NCBI RefSeq assembly: GCF_030811595.1
Contig: NZ_JAUSRB010000002.1
Location: 5,642,001 to 5,706,000, forward strand
Reading direction: 5' to 3'
Source: Streptosporangium brasiliense
GTDB taxonomy: Bacteria > Actinomycetota > Actinomycetes > Streptosporangiales > Streptosporangiaceae
DNA length: 64,000 bases
Position numbers and translations under genes: made by a program. Below the pieces are notes generated by a model. That model saw only the letters and a list, made by a program, of their open reading frames with translations. It was not told the origin of the DNA and ran no database searches. The number at the start of each line of letters is the position of its first letter. Positions within the stretch are counted from its first letter, which is position 1. Positions 49,248 to 59,056 of the stretch are shown here, piece by piece.

Positions 49248-51221
49248 ATGCCTCGCCTCTCTCTCAGCGACCTCTACCGCATCGCGGTGCCGGGAGACCC
49301 CCGGCTGCACCCCGGCGGGAGCACCGTGGCCTACACGGTGACCACCGCCGACCGGGAGCCGGACGAGAACCGGTCCGAAATCTGGCTCGCCGCCCCCGGA
49401 GCCGAGCCACGGCGTCTGACGGGCGGCCCGCACGACTCCTGCCCGCGCTGGTCGCCCGAAGGTCGTGAGCTGGCCTTTCTCCGCCCCGTGGACGGGAAGC
49501 CGCAGATCCACCTGCTGCCGATGGACGGCGGCGAGCCCCGCGTCCTCACCACGGCGTCGCTGGGCGCGGGCGCGGCGGTCTGGTCTCCCGACGGCAGCAG
49601 GATCGCCTATGCCGCGCCGTCCGGCGACCTCGATCCGCACGCCCCGGTCGTGGCCGACCGCCTGGACTACAAGGCCGACGGCGCGGGCCTGCTGCGTGGC
49701 CTGACCACGCACCTGTTCGTGCTGGAGGTGGCGACGGGGGAGACTCGGCAGATCACCTCTGGGGACTTCCACACCGGTGAGCCGTCCTGGTCGCCGGACG
49801 GGCGGCGGCTGGCCTTCGCCACGAGCATGGAACCCGACCGCGACCTGGTCGTCAGCGGCGCGGCCTACTCGGTGGACGCGTCGGGCGGCGAGCCCGAGCG
49901 GCTCACCGACGCCGGTGTGATCTGCACGGGGGTCTGGTGGCTGGGTGAACGGCTGCTGATCACCGGATACGTCGGCGCGCCCGTCGGGCACACCCGGCTG
50001 TTCAGCCTCGAGGCGGACGGGCCGGTGGAGATCGGGGCCGGACTCGACCGCAATGTCATGCCGGGCGCCCCGGGCTATCCCGGTGCGGCGCCCCAGCTCG
50101 CGGGAGACGAACTGATCTTCTGCGCCCGCGACGGAGGCTTCACCCACCTCTACCGCGCTCCCGGTGAGAAGATTATCGGCGGGGATCAGGTGATCTCCGG
50201 AGTCAGCGCCGTCGGGAGCAGGATCGCCTATGTCGCCGCGACCCCGTACAGCGCGGGAGAGGTTTATCTCGCGGACTTCACCGCAGACCGAACCGATACC
50301 TCGTCAGAGGATATTTCGGTTGTATCCGGTGTGATAGCGCCGGATACAACCGGCGGGGCCTCGGCCGGTGTGACCGGGGGAGTCCCGGCCGTGACGAAAC
50401 TGTCGGCGTACGCGCTCGCCGACGTCGAGCTGTTCACCCCGCGAAGCCGTACCTTCACCGCCCCCGACGGGACGCCGGTCGAGGCGTTCGTGCTGCGGGA
50501 CGAGAGTCTCACCGGCCCCGGGCCGCTCCTGCTGGACGCGCACGGCGGCCCGCACAACGCGTGGGCCCCGGTCTTCGACGGGGTTCACCTCTACCACCAG
50601 GCGCTCGCCGCCCGGGGCTGGACCGTGCTGACCGTCAACCCGCGCGGCAGCGACGGGTACGGCGAGGCCTTCTACACCGCAGCCCTCGGCGCCTGGGGGA
50701 TCGCCGACACCGACGACTTCCTGAACCCGATCGACGCGTTGGTCGCTGAGGGCGTCGCCGATCCCGACCGGCTCGCGGTGACCGGCTACAGCTACGGCGG
50801 CTACATGTCCTGCTGGCTGCCGACCCGGACCGACCGCTTCAAGGCGGCCATCCCCGGCGGATGCGTCAGCGACCTGGCCAGCATGGCGGGCACCTCCGAC
50901 GCCGGGCACCTCCTGAAGGTCTACGAATGCGGCGGCGACGTCGAGAAGCAGTCACCGATGAGCCACGTCGCCCAGGTGACCACGCCGACCCTGATCCTCC
51001 ACGGTGACAGCGACGACCGCTGCCCCGTCGGCCAGGCCGAGCAGTGGTTCGCCGCCCTGCGCGAGCAGGGCGTTCCGGTCCAACTGGTCCGCTACCCGGG
51101 TGGTTCCCACCTGTTCATTCTCAACGGCCGCCCGTCCCATCGGGTGGACTACAACGAAAGGGTCATCAAGTGGCTGGAGCAGTGGATCCCGGTCGATGGA
51201 ACGTCCGCCTCGGCGAGCTGA
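49248..51221 (+). CDS. prolyl oligopeptidase family (S9) serine peptidase
   Basis: 657 residues. N-terminal beta-propeller (repeats like WSPDGSRIAYA, WSPDGRRLAFATS), C-terminal alpha/beta-hydrolase with Ser in GYSYGGYMS, Asp in HGDSDDRCPV and His in PGGSHLF. Cytosolic (no signal). Acyl-peptidyl/dipeptidyl-type hydrolysis of short peptides, probably those imported by the downstream transporter. No clear Shine-Dalgarno. Overlaps the following gene by 52 bp. First gene of a run of nine codirectional genes. Confidence 0.92.
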   Translation: MPRLSLSDLYRIAVPGDPRLHPGGSTVAYTVTTADREPDENRSEIWLAAPGAEPRRLTGGPHDSCPRWSPEGRELAFLRPVDGKPQIHLLPMDGGEPRVLTTASLGAGAAVWSPDGSRIAYAAPSGDLDPHAPVVADRLDYKADGAGLLRGLTTHLFVLEVATGETRQITSGDFHTGEPSWSPDGRRLAFATSMEPDRDLVVSGAAYSVDASGGEPERLTDAGVICTGVWWLGERLLITGYVGAPVGHTRLFSLEADGPVEIGAGLDRNVMPGAPGYPGAAPQLAGDELIFCARDGGFTHLYRAPGEKIIGGDQVISGVSAVGSRIAYVAATPYSAGEVYLADFTADRTDTSSEDISVVSGVIAPDTTGGASAGVTGGVPAVTKLSAYALADVELFTPRSRTFTAPDGTPVEAFVLRDESLTGPGPLLLDAHGGPHNAWAPVFDGVHLYHQALAARGWTVLTVNPRGSDGYGEAFYTAALGAWGIADTDDFLNPIDALVAEGVADPDRLAVTGYSYGGYMSCWLPTRTDRFKAAIPGGCVSDLASMAGTSDAGHLLKVYECGGDVEKQSPMSHVAQVTTPTLILHGDSDDRCPVGQAEQWFAALREQGVPVQLVRYPGGSHLFILNGRPSHRVDYNERVIKWLEQWIPVDGTSASAS

Positions 51222-52495
51222 TCGCCGAATACGAGGTTCCCGGTGCGAGCTTGGCCTTCCTGCACGAGGGCGAGGTCCACGAGTTCGCCGCGGGCGTGCT
51301 CAACGTGGCCACCGGGGTGGAGGTGACCACCGACTCGCTCTTCCAGATCGGCTCGGTCAGCAAGGTGTGGACCGCCACCCAGATCATGCTTCTCGTCGAG
51401 CAGGGCAAGCTGACGCTCGACACCCCGGTCCGCGAGGTCCTGCCGGAGTTCCGGGTCGCCGACCCGGAGGTGACCAAGACCGTCACGATCAGGCACCTGC
51501 TCTCGCACACCTCCGGCATCGACGGGGACCTGTTCCTCGACACCGGCCGGGGTGACGACTGCGTCGAGAAATATGTCGAGGCCTGCGCGGACCTCGCGCA
51601 GAACCACCCCCTCGGCGCCACCCAGTCGTACTGCAACTCCGGCTTCATCATCGCCGGGCGCGTCATCGAGCGCCTCACCGGCAAGGTGTGGGACGCCGCG
51701 CTGCGCGAGCAGATCAGCGAGCCGCTCGGCCTGACCCACACCTGGACCCTGCCGGAGGACGTCCTGCGCTTCCGCGGCGCCATGGGCCACATGGACGGGG
51801 CGCCCGCTCCCGTCTGGGGCCTGATGCGCTCCTGCGGCCCGGCCGGGCTGATCTGTGCCCGCCCCGCCGACGTCGTCGAGTTCGCCCGCGCCCATCTGGG
51901 CACGGGGCTGCTCGCCGACCCGCAGGCGATGTGGGAGCCGCAGGTGGACATCCCCAACCCGTACACCCTCGGGAAGCAGTGGGGGATCGGCTGGATCCTG
52001 GACGAGTGGCAGGGCCACCGGATCATCTCCCACGGCGGCAACACCATCGGCCAGGCGGCCATGCTCTGGGCCGTCCCCGATTCGGGCACGGTGGTGTGCG
52101 TGCTGGCCAACGGCGGCCACACCGCCGCCTTCCAGCACGCCCTGGCCACCGAACTCTTCGACGAGTTGCTGGGCCTGGCCGTGCCGCCCGTGCTGGGACC
52201 GCCGGCCGAGCCGTTCGAGACCGACGTCGACAGGTACGCCGGCGTCTACGAACGGGTGGGCAGCCGGCTGACGCTGACGGTCCGCGACGGCCGGCTCTGG
52301 CTGTACGGCGAGGCCACCGGCGGCCTCGCCGATCAGATGCCGCCCATGGAGTTCGAGCTCGTCCCGGTGGACGACACCACCTTCGTCGGCCGCCCGGAAG
52401 GGGAGCCCCAGTGGCTGTCGGCCGTCTTCTACGAACTCGCCGACGGCTCGCCGTACGTCCACCTCGGCGTGCGCGCCACGCCCAAGATCTCCTGA
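51170..52495 (+). CDS. beta-lactamase-fold serine hydrolase (PBP4*/class C-like), tandem copy 1
   Basis: 441 residues from GTG 51170 (GAAAGGG seven nt upstream, inside the peptidase gene). Active-site SVSK in FQIGSVSKVW, YCN in QSYCNSGF, HGG in ISHGGNTIGQ (third motif). A C-terminal lipocalin-like domain follows (DRYAGVYERVGSRLTLTVRD). No signal peptide, so it works in the cytosol. Relatives include D-aminopeptidases, D-amino acid amidases and esterases; context with D-amino acid genes favours a D-peptidase role. Confidence 0.9.
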   Translation: MAGAVDPGRWNVRLGELIAEYEVPGASLAFLHEGEVHEFAAGVLNVATGVEVTTDSLFQIGSVSKVWTATQIMLLVEQGKLTLDTPVREVLPEFRVADPEVTKTVTIRHLLSHTSGIDGDLFLDTGRGDDCVEKYVEACADLAQNHPLGATQSYCNSGFIIAGRVIERLTGKVWDAALREQISEPLGLTHTWTLPEDVLRFRGAMGHMDGAPAPVWGLMRSCGPAGLICARPADVVEFARAHLGTGLLADPQAMWEPQVDIPNPYTLGKQWGIGWILDEWQGHRIISHGGNTIGQAAMLWAVPDSGTVVCVLANGGHTAAFQHALATELFDELLGLAVPPVLGPPAEPFETDVDRYAGVYERVGSRLTLTVRDGRLWLYGEATGGLADQMPPMEFELVPVDDTTFVGRPEGEPQWLSAVFYELADGSPYVHLGVRATPKIS

Positions 52496-52504
52496 GGAGT
52501 CACG

Positions 52505-53845
52505 ATGATCACTGACCTGCAGAAGCGCCTCGACGAGGTGGCCGCCGAACACGGCGTGCCCGGCGCCGCCATCGCGGTCTGGGCGGACGGCGAGCTCGTC
52601 GAGGCCGCCACCGGAGTGGTGAACAGGAACACCGGCGTGGAGACGACGGTCGACAGCGTCTTCCAGGTCGGCTCCACCACCAAGGTCTGGACCGCCGCGC
52701 TGGTGATGCAGCTCGTCGACGAGAAACTGGTCGAGCTGGACCGGCCGGTCCGGGACTACCTGCCGGAGTTCGCCGTCGCCGACGGCGCGGAGAAGGCCAT
52801 CACGGTCAGGCACCTGCTCACGCACACCGGCGGTTTCGACGGCGACCTGTTCGAGGACACCGGGCGCGGCGACGACTGCCTGGACAAGTATGTGGAATTT
52901 CTGCACGGCGCGGGTCACGTACACGCCCCGGGAGCCCTGTTCTCCTACTGCAACGCCGGGTACTGCGTGCTCGGCGCCCTGGTCGCGCGGATGCGCGGCA
53001 CCACGTGGGAGCGGGTGATGCGCGAGCGCCTGCTGGACCCGCTCGGCGCCACGCACTCGGCCCTCCTGCCCGAGGAGGCCATCCTGTTCCGGGCGGCGGC
53101 CGGTCACATCGGCCCCGAAAACACCGTCCACCACACGTGGGGCATGCCGCGCTCCAACGCCCCCGCGGGCTCGACCATGTGCCTGGCCCCGCGCGAGCTG
53201 GTCCGTTTCGGTCGGATGTTCGTCGCCGGAGGCCTGACGGAGGACGGCACCCGGCTGCTCTCGGAGGAGTCGGTCACGGCCATGCGGACCCGGCAGGCCG
53301 ACGTGCCGGGGATCTCCGGGCTGCTCGCCGACCGCTGGGGCCTGGGGTTCGAGTTGTTCGACTGGGGCGGCGAGGTCTACGGTCACGACGGTGGCACGAT
53401 CGGGCAGAGCACGTTCTGGCGGGTCGTGCCGGGAGCGGACTTCGCGATCGCGATGAGCACCAACGGTGGCGACTTCCTCGGCCTGCTCGTCGACGTGGCG
53501 CTGCCGGTGATACGCGAGGCCACCGGGCTCACGGTCCCGGACTTCCCGGTCCCGGCCGAGACGCCGCAGGCCGTGGACCTCACGCCGTACACCGGCAGGT
53601 ACGAGGGGCCGATGCTCGCCTACGAGGTGACCGAGGGGGACGGCGGCCTGGACGTCACCTTGATCCCTGGCGAGTTCATGACCAAGTCGGGCACCCCGCG
53701 CACCACCACCCGCTTCGTCCACCACTCCGACCATTCCTTCGTCACGGCGGAGCCGAAGGGCGGCGGGCACGAGACGATCACCTTCGTGATGAAGGACGGC
53801 CGCGCCGCCTACATCCACAACGGAAGGGCCCTGCCCCGTGCGTGA
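52505..53845 (+). CDS. beta-lactamase-fold serine hydrolase, tandem copy 2
   Basis: 446 residues. STTK in VGSTTKVW, YCN in FSYCNAGY, HDGG in YGHDGGTIGQ, and a C-terminal lipocalin-like domain. Strongly similar to the preceding gene through the first 120 residues (for example the shared TGRGDDC), so a tandem duplication. GAGGAG lies 4-5 nt before the ATG. Cytosolic. The pair may split substrate range over different D-peptides. Confidence 0.9.
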   Translation: MITDLQKRLDEVAAEHGVPGAAIAVWADGELVEAATGVVNRNTGVETTVDSVFQVGSTTKVWTAALVMQLVDEKLVELDRPVRDYLPEFAVADGAEKAITVRHLLTHTGGFDGDLFEDTGRGDDCLDKYVEFLHGAGHVHAPGALFSYCNAGYCVLGALVARMRGTTWERVMRERLLDPLGATHSALLPEEAILFRAAAGHIGPENTVHHTWGMPRSNAPAGSTMCLAPRELVRFGRMFVAGGLTEDGTRLLSEESVTAMRTRQADVPGISGLLADRWGLGFELFDWGGEVYGHDGGTIGQSTFWRVVPGADFAIAMSTNGGDFLGLLVDVALPVIREATGLTVPDFPVPAETPQAVDLTPYTGRYEGPMLAYEVTEGDGGLDVTLIPGEFMTKSGTPRTTTRFVHHSDHSFVTAEPKGGGHETITFVMKDGRAAYIHNGRALPRA

Positions 53846-54707
53846 CATGCTGCGGGAGGCGTTCGACGACGCGGACGTGGAGGGCTTCATCCACGTCCGC
53901 GACGTCGACGGCGACGCCGAGATCGGCCTCGGCCCCGACGAGCCGGTCGTGCTCGCCTCGGTGTTCAAGATTCCGATCGTCCTGGAGTACGCCCGGCAGG
54001 CCGCGGCCGGGACCCTGGAGCGCACCGAGCGGCTGACCGTCACCGCGGCCGACAAGGACGGCGGCATCGGCACCTCCGGCTGTGCCGACGACATCTCGCT
54101 CACCCTGCGCGACCTGGCCCACTTCATGATGACCATGAGCGACAACGCGGCGACCGACGTGCTGCTGCGCCGGGTCGGGCTGGACAACCTGCACGCCACC
54201 CTGCGCGAGCTCGGCCTGAAGCGCACCCACCTGATCGGCGGCTGCGCCGAGCTGCTCGGGAGCGTCGTGGTCGAGCTCGGCCTCTCCGGGCTCTCCGACG
54301 AGGAGGAGCTCGCCGGGGTGAGCGAGGAGCGGATCCGGGCGCTGGCGGTCCGCGATCCGGAGCGGACGACCTCGAGCACGCCCCGTGAGACCACGACCCT
54401 GCTGAGCCTGATCTGGCGGGACGAGGCCGGCCCCGCGGAGGCCTGCGCGGAGGTGCGCAGGATCATGGGCAACCAGATCTGGCCGCACCGGCTCTCCTCG
54501 GCGTTCGGCGACGAGGTGAAGGTCTCCGGCAAGACCGGGACCCTCTGGGGCATCCGCAACGAGGCAGGCGTCGTGGAATACCCGGACGGGCGGCGCTACG
54601 CCGCCGCGGTCTTCCTCCGGACCACCTCGCTCGGCTTCCGGGATCCCAAGGCCGACGCGGCGATCGGCCGCGCCGCCCGTATGGCCATCGATCACCTACG
54701 GGCGTGA
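53838..54707 (+). CDS. class A beta-lactamase-like serine hydrolase lacking an obvious ExxLN motif
   Basis: 289 residues from GTG 53838 (8-bp overlap upstream). SxxK in LASVFKIPIV, SDN in MTMSDNAATD, KTG in KVSGKTGTLW, and TSSTPRETTTLL. Between SDN and STP, where class A beta-lactamases have Glu166 in ExxLN, no such motif appears; several Glu residues (DEEELAGVSEE) occupy the region. No signal peptide. It is therefore doubtful as a beta-lactamase and more likely a cytosolic D-peptidase/amidase, consistent with the two preceding genes. Confidence 0.88.
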   Translation: MRDMLREAFDDADVEGFIHVRDVDGDAEIGLGPDEPVVLASVFKIPIVLEYARQAAAGTLERTERLTVTAADKDGGIGTSGCADDISLTLRDLAHFMMTMSDNAATDVLLRRVGLDNLHATLRELGLKRTHLIGGCAELLGSVVVELGLSGLSDEEELAGVSEERIRALAVRDPERTTSSTPRETTTLLSLIWRDEAGPAEACAEVRRIMGNQIWPHRLSSAFGDEVKVSGKTGTLWGIRNEAGVVEYPDGRRYAAAVFLRTTSLGFRDPKADAAIGRAARMAIDHLRA

Positions 54708-54736
54708 TGTCGCTCTATGTCCGTTATCGTGAGCGG

Positions 54737-56320
54737 ATGATTGATCGGCCACGAGCCAGCCTGCGACGGATTCTGGAGGATCTGGGTAGCACCGTGCTGG
54801 ACGTGGCCGCCTCCCCAGGGGAGCTCGACGTCGAGGTCACCGGGGTCCACATCTACGACCCCCTCGACGAACTGCTGCTCCCCGAGGGGGGCATCCTGCT
54901 CGCCGTCGGGGTCGACCGCGCCGAGCAGATCTGCGCCCTGCTCGACGCGGCCGGCCCGGCGGCGGGCGTCGTCGTCAAGCAACCGGTGGACGTCGACGAA
55001 CTCGTCCGCGCGAAGGTCCTGGAGACCGGGGTGGCGGTGCTGGGCCTCACCCGGGCCGCCTCCTGGGCCCAGGTGGCCGCGCTGTTGCGCTCCCTGCTGG
55101 CGGAGGGCGACCTCGCCGAGCCGGGCGAGGCCCCGGCGGACGATCTGTTCGCGCTGGCCAACGCCGTGTGCGCGCTGCTGGACGCGCCGGTCACCATCGA
55201 GGACCGGTCATCGCGGGTGCTGGCCTACTCCGGGCGTCAGGACGAGGCCGACCCGGGCAGGGTGGAGACCGTGCTCGGCCGCCAGGTGCCGGAACGGTAC
55301 CGGCGGATGCTGGAGGAGCGCGGATTCTTCCGTAAGCTCTACCAGAGCCGCGAGCCGATCTACATCGAGCTGAGCGAAGAGAGCATCAACCGGGCGGCGG
55401 TGGCCGTCCGGTCCGGTGACGAGATCCTCGGCTCCATCTGGGCCGCCGTGCGGGAGCCGCTGAGCGACCAGCGGCAGCGCGCGCTCGCCGACGCCGCCAA
55501 GATCGTCGCGCTGCAGCTGCTCCGGCAGCGGGCCGGAGCGGACACCAGGCGGCGCCTCCGCGCGGACCTGCTCTCCACCGTGCTGGCAGGTGGCAAGGAC
55601 GCGGCCGAGGCCGCCGGAAGGCTCGGCGTGGCCAGCGAGCGGCTGTGCGTGCTCGCCGCCCAGCTCAGCGGTGGATCCCACACCGACGCCGCGCACCGGG
55701 AGAGCGACCGGCAGCGGTTCTGTGACGCGCTCGCCCTGCACGTCGGGGCCATCCATCCCAAAGCCGCCGCCGCGCTGGTCGGCTCGGTGGCCTACGCCGT
55801 ACTGCCGTTGCACGCCGGTGGCGACGAGGAGGCGCGGGCCGTACGCGTCGCCGAGAGCTTCCTCGTCCGGGTCGGCCCCCGGCACGCGGCCAACATCGGC
55901 GTGGGGCGCCTGGCGGGCAACCTGACCGAGGTGGCCCGGTCACGGGCCGACGCCGACCGGGCGCTGCGGGTACTGCGCGCCCGCGAGGTGTCCGGCGCGG
56001 TCGCCGGCTACACCGGCGTGCACTTCGAAGCGCTGCTGTTGCAACTGTCGGACCTGGCCAAGGCCGAGGAGCAGGCGCCCACCGGGCCCTACGAACGGCT
56101 CATGGCCCACGACGCCGAGCACGGCAGCGAGCTGGTCGCCACCCTGCGGGCCTATCTGGACGCGTTCGGCGACGTCAACGCGGCCTCGGCCAGGGTGCAC
56201 GTGCACGCCAACACCTTCCGCTACCGGTTGAAGCGGCTCGCCGAGATCAGCGGCCTCGACCTGGCCGACCCCGATGCGCGGCTGACCGTGATGCTCCAGA
56301 TGCGGATCTTCGGGCGATGA
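54737..56320 (+). CDS. PucR family transcriptional regulator
   Basis: 527 residues from ATG 54737. GTG 54704, overlapping the previous stop codon, is the alternative and would add 11 residues. N-terminal PucR-like domain (VTGVHIYDPLDELLLPEGGILLAVGV), a central GAF/CdaR-GGDEF-like region, and the C-terminal PucR HTH_30 domain TLRAYLDAFGDVNAASARVH, VHANTFRYRLKRLAEISGLDL. Such proteins activate catabolic operons for purines, amino acids or peptides. Position inside the operon suggests control of the peptide transporter and hydrolases. Confidence 0.92.
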   Translation: MIDRPRASLRRILEDLGSTVLDVAASPGELDVEVTGVHIYDPLDELLLPEGGILLAVGVDRAEQICALLDAAGPAAGVVVKQPVDVDELVRAKVLETGVAVLGLTRAASWAQVAALLRSLLAEGDLAEPGEAPADDLFALANAVCALLDAPVTIEDRSSRVLAYSGRQDEADPGRVETVLGRQVPERYRRMLEERGFFRKLYQSREPIYIELSEESINRAAVAVRSGDEILGSIWAAVREPLSDQRQRALADAAKIVALQLLRQRAGADTRRRLRADLLSTVLAGGKDAAEAAGRLGVASERLCVLAAQLSGGSHTDAAHRESDRQRFCDALALHVGAIHPKAAAALVGSVAYAVLPLHAGGDEEARAVRVAESFLVRVGPRHAANIGVGRLAGNLTEVARSRADADRALRVLRAREVSGAVAGYTGVHFEALLLQLSDLAKAEEQAPTGPYERLMAHDAEHGSELVATLRAYLDAFGDVNAASARVHVHANTFRYRLKRLAEISGLDLADPDARLTVMLQMRIFGR

Positions 56321-56416
56321 AACGATGGAGTCTCCGCTTTTTCGTAGCGGCGGACGAAGCAGCACCATCGGGAAAGGGCGAGTGTGGGGCATCACCCCCA
56401 CCTTCCTGGAGTCCCG

Positions 56417-58003
56417 ATGAGAAACACAGGAGCGGCGGCCGTGCTCGGCGCCCTCGGCCTGTTCGCGACCGCGTGCGGCGGCGCGGCGGACCCGCCGTCG
56501 GGCGGACCCGCCGCCGGCGGCACCTTCACCTTCGCCATCAGTGCCGATCCCGGAGTGCTCGACCCGGCCATGGGCATACTCTCGGTCACCAACGCGGTGC
56601 TGTCGCTGGCCTACGACACGCTGGTCCAGATCACGCCCGACGGGAAGATCGTTTCAGGACTGGCCGAGAAGTGGGACGTCAAACCCGACTCGGTGACCTT
56701 CACCCTCCGCAAGGACGTCACCTGTTCCGACGGTTCCAAGCTCACCCCCGCCGACGTGGCCGCCAACGTCGACCACATCACCGATCCGGCCACCAAGTCG
56801 CCCGTCAACGGCGTGCTGGTCCCCACGGGGATGAAGGCCGAGGCGGACGACGCGGCGGGAACGGTGACGCTCTCGACCCCGAAGCCGTTCAGCTTCATCC
56901 TGGAGAGCAGCACGCAGCTGTTCGTGGTCTGCGGCAAGGGGGTCAAGGACCGCTCGGTGGTGGCCCGCGCCACCTCGGGTTCCGGGCCGTACACGCTCAC
57001 CGAGGCGGTGCCCAGCGACCACTACACCTTCCAGGTCCGTAAGGACTACGTCTGGGGGCCGGACGGCGCCACCACGAAAGAGCCCGGCCTGCCCGCCAAG
57101 ATCGTGATGAAGGTCGTGCCGAACGAGCAGACCGCCGCCAACCTGCTGATCTCCGGCGGCCTCAACGGCGCGGTCGTCCTCGGCGCCGACCGCGCCCGGC
57201 TGGAGGCCACGCCGGGGATCACCAAGATCATCAAAGGCATGGGCAACGGGCAGTTCTTCTACCACCAGGGCGACGACCGCCCCGGCAAGGACCCGGCGGT
57301 GCGTAAAGCCCTCACCCAGGCGGTCAACCTCAAGGAACTCGCCGGCATCGCCACCGGCGGCACCGGCCGCCCCGCCACCGGGCTGGTGATGGATCCACGG
57401 CCGTGCCAGGGCGACACCGTCACCGGCCACGTCCCGGCCTTCGACGAGGCCGCGGCGGCCGCCGCGCTGGACGCCGCCGGCTGGAAGACCGGCGCCGACG
57501 GCATCCGCGCCAAGGACGGCCGGAAGTTGACCCTGCGGCTGGTCTACGCCACCACCAAAGGAACGGGGGTGGAGGCCGCGGCCGAATACCTCGCCGCCGC
57601 GTGGAAGAAGGCGGGTGCCGACGTCAAGCTGAACGGCATCATCGATGCCAAGCTCTCGGAGACGCTCAACGCCACCCAGGACTGGGACGTCATCTGGCTG
57701 CCCATCGGCGCCCCGTTCCCCAGCCAGCTCGTCGGTTTCCTGTCCGGCCCGGCCGCGCCGAAGGGCGCCAACTTCGCCCACCTGGCCAATACCCGCTACG
57801 AGAAGGCGGTGGCCGAGGCCGTGCTCAAGCCGGGCGAGGAGGGCTGCAAGCTCTGGCGGGAGGCGGAGTCGGCGCTGTTCGACAACGCCGACCTGGTGCC
57901 CGTGGTGGAGAACACCATGATGGTCGCGGCGAAGAACGCGAAGTTCGACGTGATAGGGAACATGTTCCTGCCGCTGTCCGTCCGGATGACCGAGGCGGGC
58001 TGA
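56417..58003 (+). CDS. peptide-type ABC transporter substrate-binding lipoprotein (SBP family 5), second system
   Basis: 528 residues from ATG 56417 (GGAG upstream). Signal peptide with lipobox LFATAC. FTFAISADPGVLDPAMGILS, SDGSKLTPADVAANVDHI and the C-terminal VVENTMMVAAKNAKF are family-5 features. Binds a peptide-like ligand, plausibly D-amino-acid-containing given the neighbours. The next gene starts directly at its stop codon. Confidence 0.92.
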   Translation: MRNTGAAAVLGALGLFATACGGAADPPSGGPAAGGTFTFAISADPGVLDPAMGILSVTNAVLSLAYDTLVQITPDGKIVSGLAEKWDVKPDSVTFTLRKDVTCSDGSKLTPADVAANVDHITDPATKSPVNGVLVPTGMKAEADDAAGTVTLSTPKPFSFILESSTQLFVVCGKGVKDRSVVARATSGSGPYTLTEAVPSDHYTFQVRKDYVWGPDGATTKEPGLPAKIVMKVVPNEQTAANLLISGGLNGAVVLGADRARLEATPGITKIIKGMGNGQFFYHQGDDRPGKDPAVRKALTQAVNLKELAGIATGGTGRPATGLVMDPRPCQGDTVTGHVPAFDEAAAAAALDAAGWKTGADGIRAKDGRKLTLRLVYATTKGTGVEAAAEYLAAAWKKAGADVKLNGIIDAKLSETLNATQDWDVIWLPIGAPFPSQLVGFLSGPAAPKGANFAHLANTRYEKAVAEAVLKPGEEGCKLWREAESALFDNADLVPVVENTMMVAAKNAKFDVIGNMFLPLSVRMTEAG

Positions 58004-59056
58004 GTGGCCGGAACCTCTCGTCCCCCCGCCGGTGGCCGCCTGCTCGCCGACCGCGCGTTCTTGAGCCGGATGCTCTCCGCGCGGGCGTTCTCCGGCCGGG
58101 CGTCTTCTGGCCGGGTGCGCGGCGCGTTCGTGCTGCGGCACCTCGTCCGGTTCGTGATCTCGCTGGCCGCGCTGCTCGTCGCGTCCTTCGCGATGATCCA
58201 TCTGATCCCGGGTGACCCGGTGCGCGCGGCGCTCGGCCCCACCGCGCCGGTAGAACTGGTCGCCGCGAGGCGCGCGGCACTCGGGCTGGACCAGCCGATC
58301 CTGAGCCAGCTGGCCTCCTATGTCCGCAACGTGCTGGGCGGGCAGTTCGGCACGTCGTTCCTCAGCGGGGAACCGGTCGGCGAGGTCATCGCCGCCCGCC
58401 TCCCCAGCACGCTCGCCCTGGCCCTGCTCGCGACGGTCTTCGCCATGCTCGTCGCGGTGCCGCTCGGGATGTGGGCGGGCATCCGCACCGAGAACGGCCG
58501 CAACCGGGGCACCGACGCGGCCTTCACCTCGGTGACCGGCACAGCCGTCGCCGTCCCCGAGTTCCTCTACTCCATCGCCCTGGTGGCCGTGTTCGCGATC
58601 GGGCTCGGCTGGTTCCCTCCCGCGGGCAAGGGCGGGCCCGTGTCCTATGTGCTGCCGATCCTCGCCCTGGCCATCGCGCCGGCGGCGATGATCGCCCGCA
58701 TCTCCCGGGCCGAGACACAGCGGGAGCTGGGCAGCGACTACGTGCGCCTGGCACGTGCCAAGCGGCTGCCCGCCGCCCGGCTGTACGTGCGGCACGTCCT
58801 GCCCAACACGCTCACCGCGACCCTCACCATGGGAGGGCTGCTGCTCACCGGTCTGATCGCCGGAAGCGTGCTGGTCGAGTACGTCTTCGCGTGGCCGGGG
58901 CTGGGCATGCGGATCGTGGAGTCGATCACCCAGAAGGACTATCCGGTCGCCCAGGGCGTGATCCTCGTCTACGGCGTGATCGTGCTCACGGTGAACTTCC
59001 TCGTCGACCTGCTGCTCGGCGTGCTCGACCCCACGTCCGCCCTGAAGGAGAGCTGA
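58004..59056 (+). CDS. peptide ABC transporter permease (DppB-like), second system
   Basis: 350 residues from GTG 58004, immediately after the previous stop codon. An unusual Ala/Arg/Ser-rich N-terminal extension of about 40 residues precedes the usual FVLRHLVRFVISLAALLVAS; a later start is possible. MIHLIPGDPVRAALG and the EAA loop ETQRELGSDYVRLARAKRLP are conserved. Its stop codon overlaps the next ATG by one base (TGATG). Confidence 0.9.
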   Translation: MAGTSRPPAGGRLLADRAFLSRMLSARAFSGRASSGRVRGAFVLRHLVRFVISLAALLVASFAMIHLIPGDPVRAALGPTAPVELVAARRAALGLDQPILSQLASYVRNVLGGQFGTSFLSGEPVGEVIAARLPSTLALALLATVFAMLVAVPLGMWAGIRTENGRNRGTDAAFTSVTGTAVAVPEFLYSIALVAVFAIGLGWFPPAGKGGPVSYVLPILALAIAPAAMIARISRAETQRELGSDYVRLARAKRLPAARLYVRHVLPNTLTATLTMGGLLLTGLIAGSVLVEYVFAWPGLGMRIVESITQKDYPVAQGVILVYGVIVLTVNFLVDLLLGVLDPTSALKES

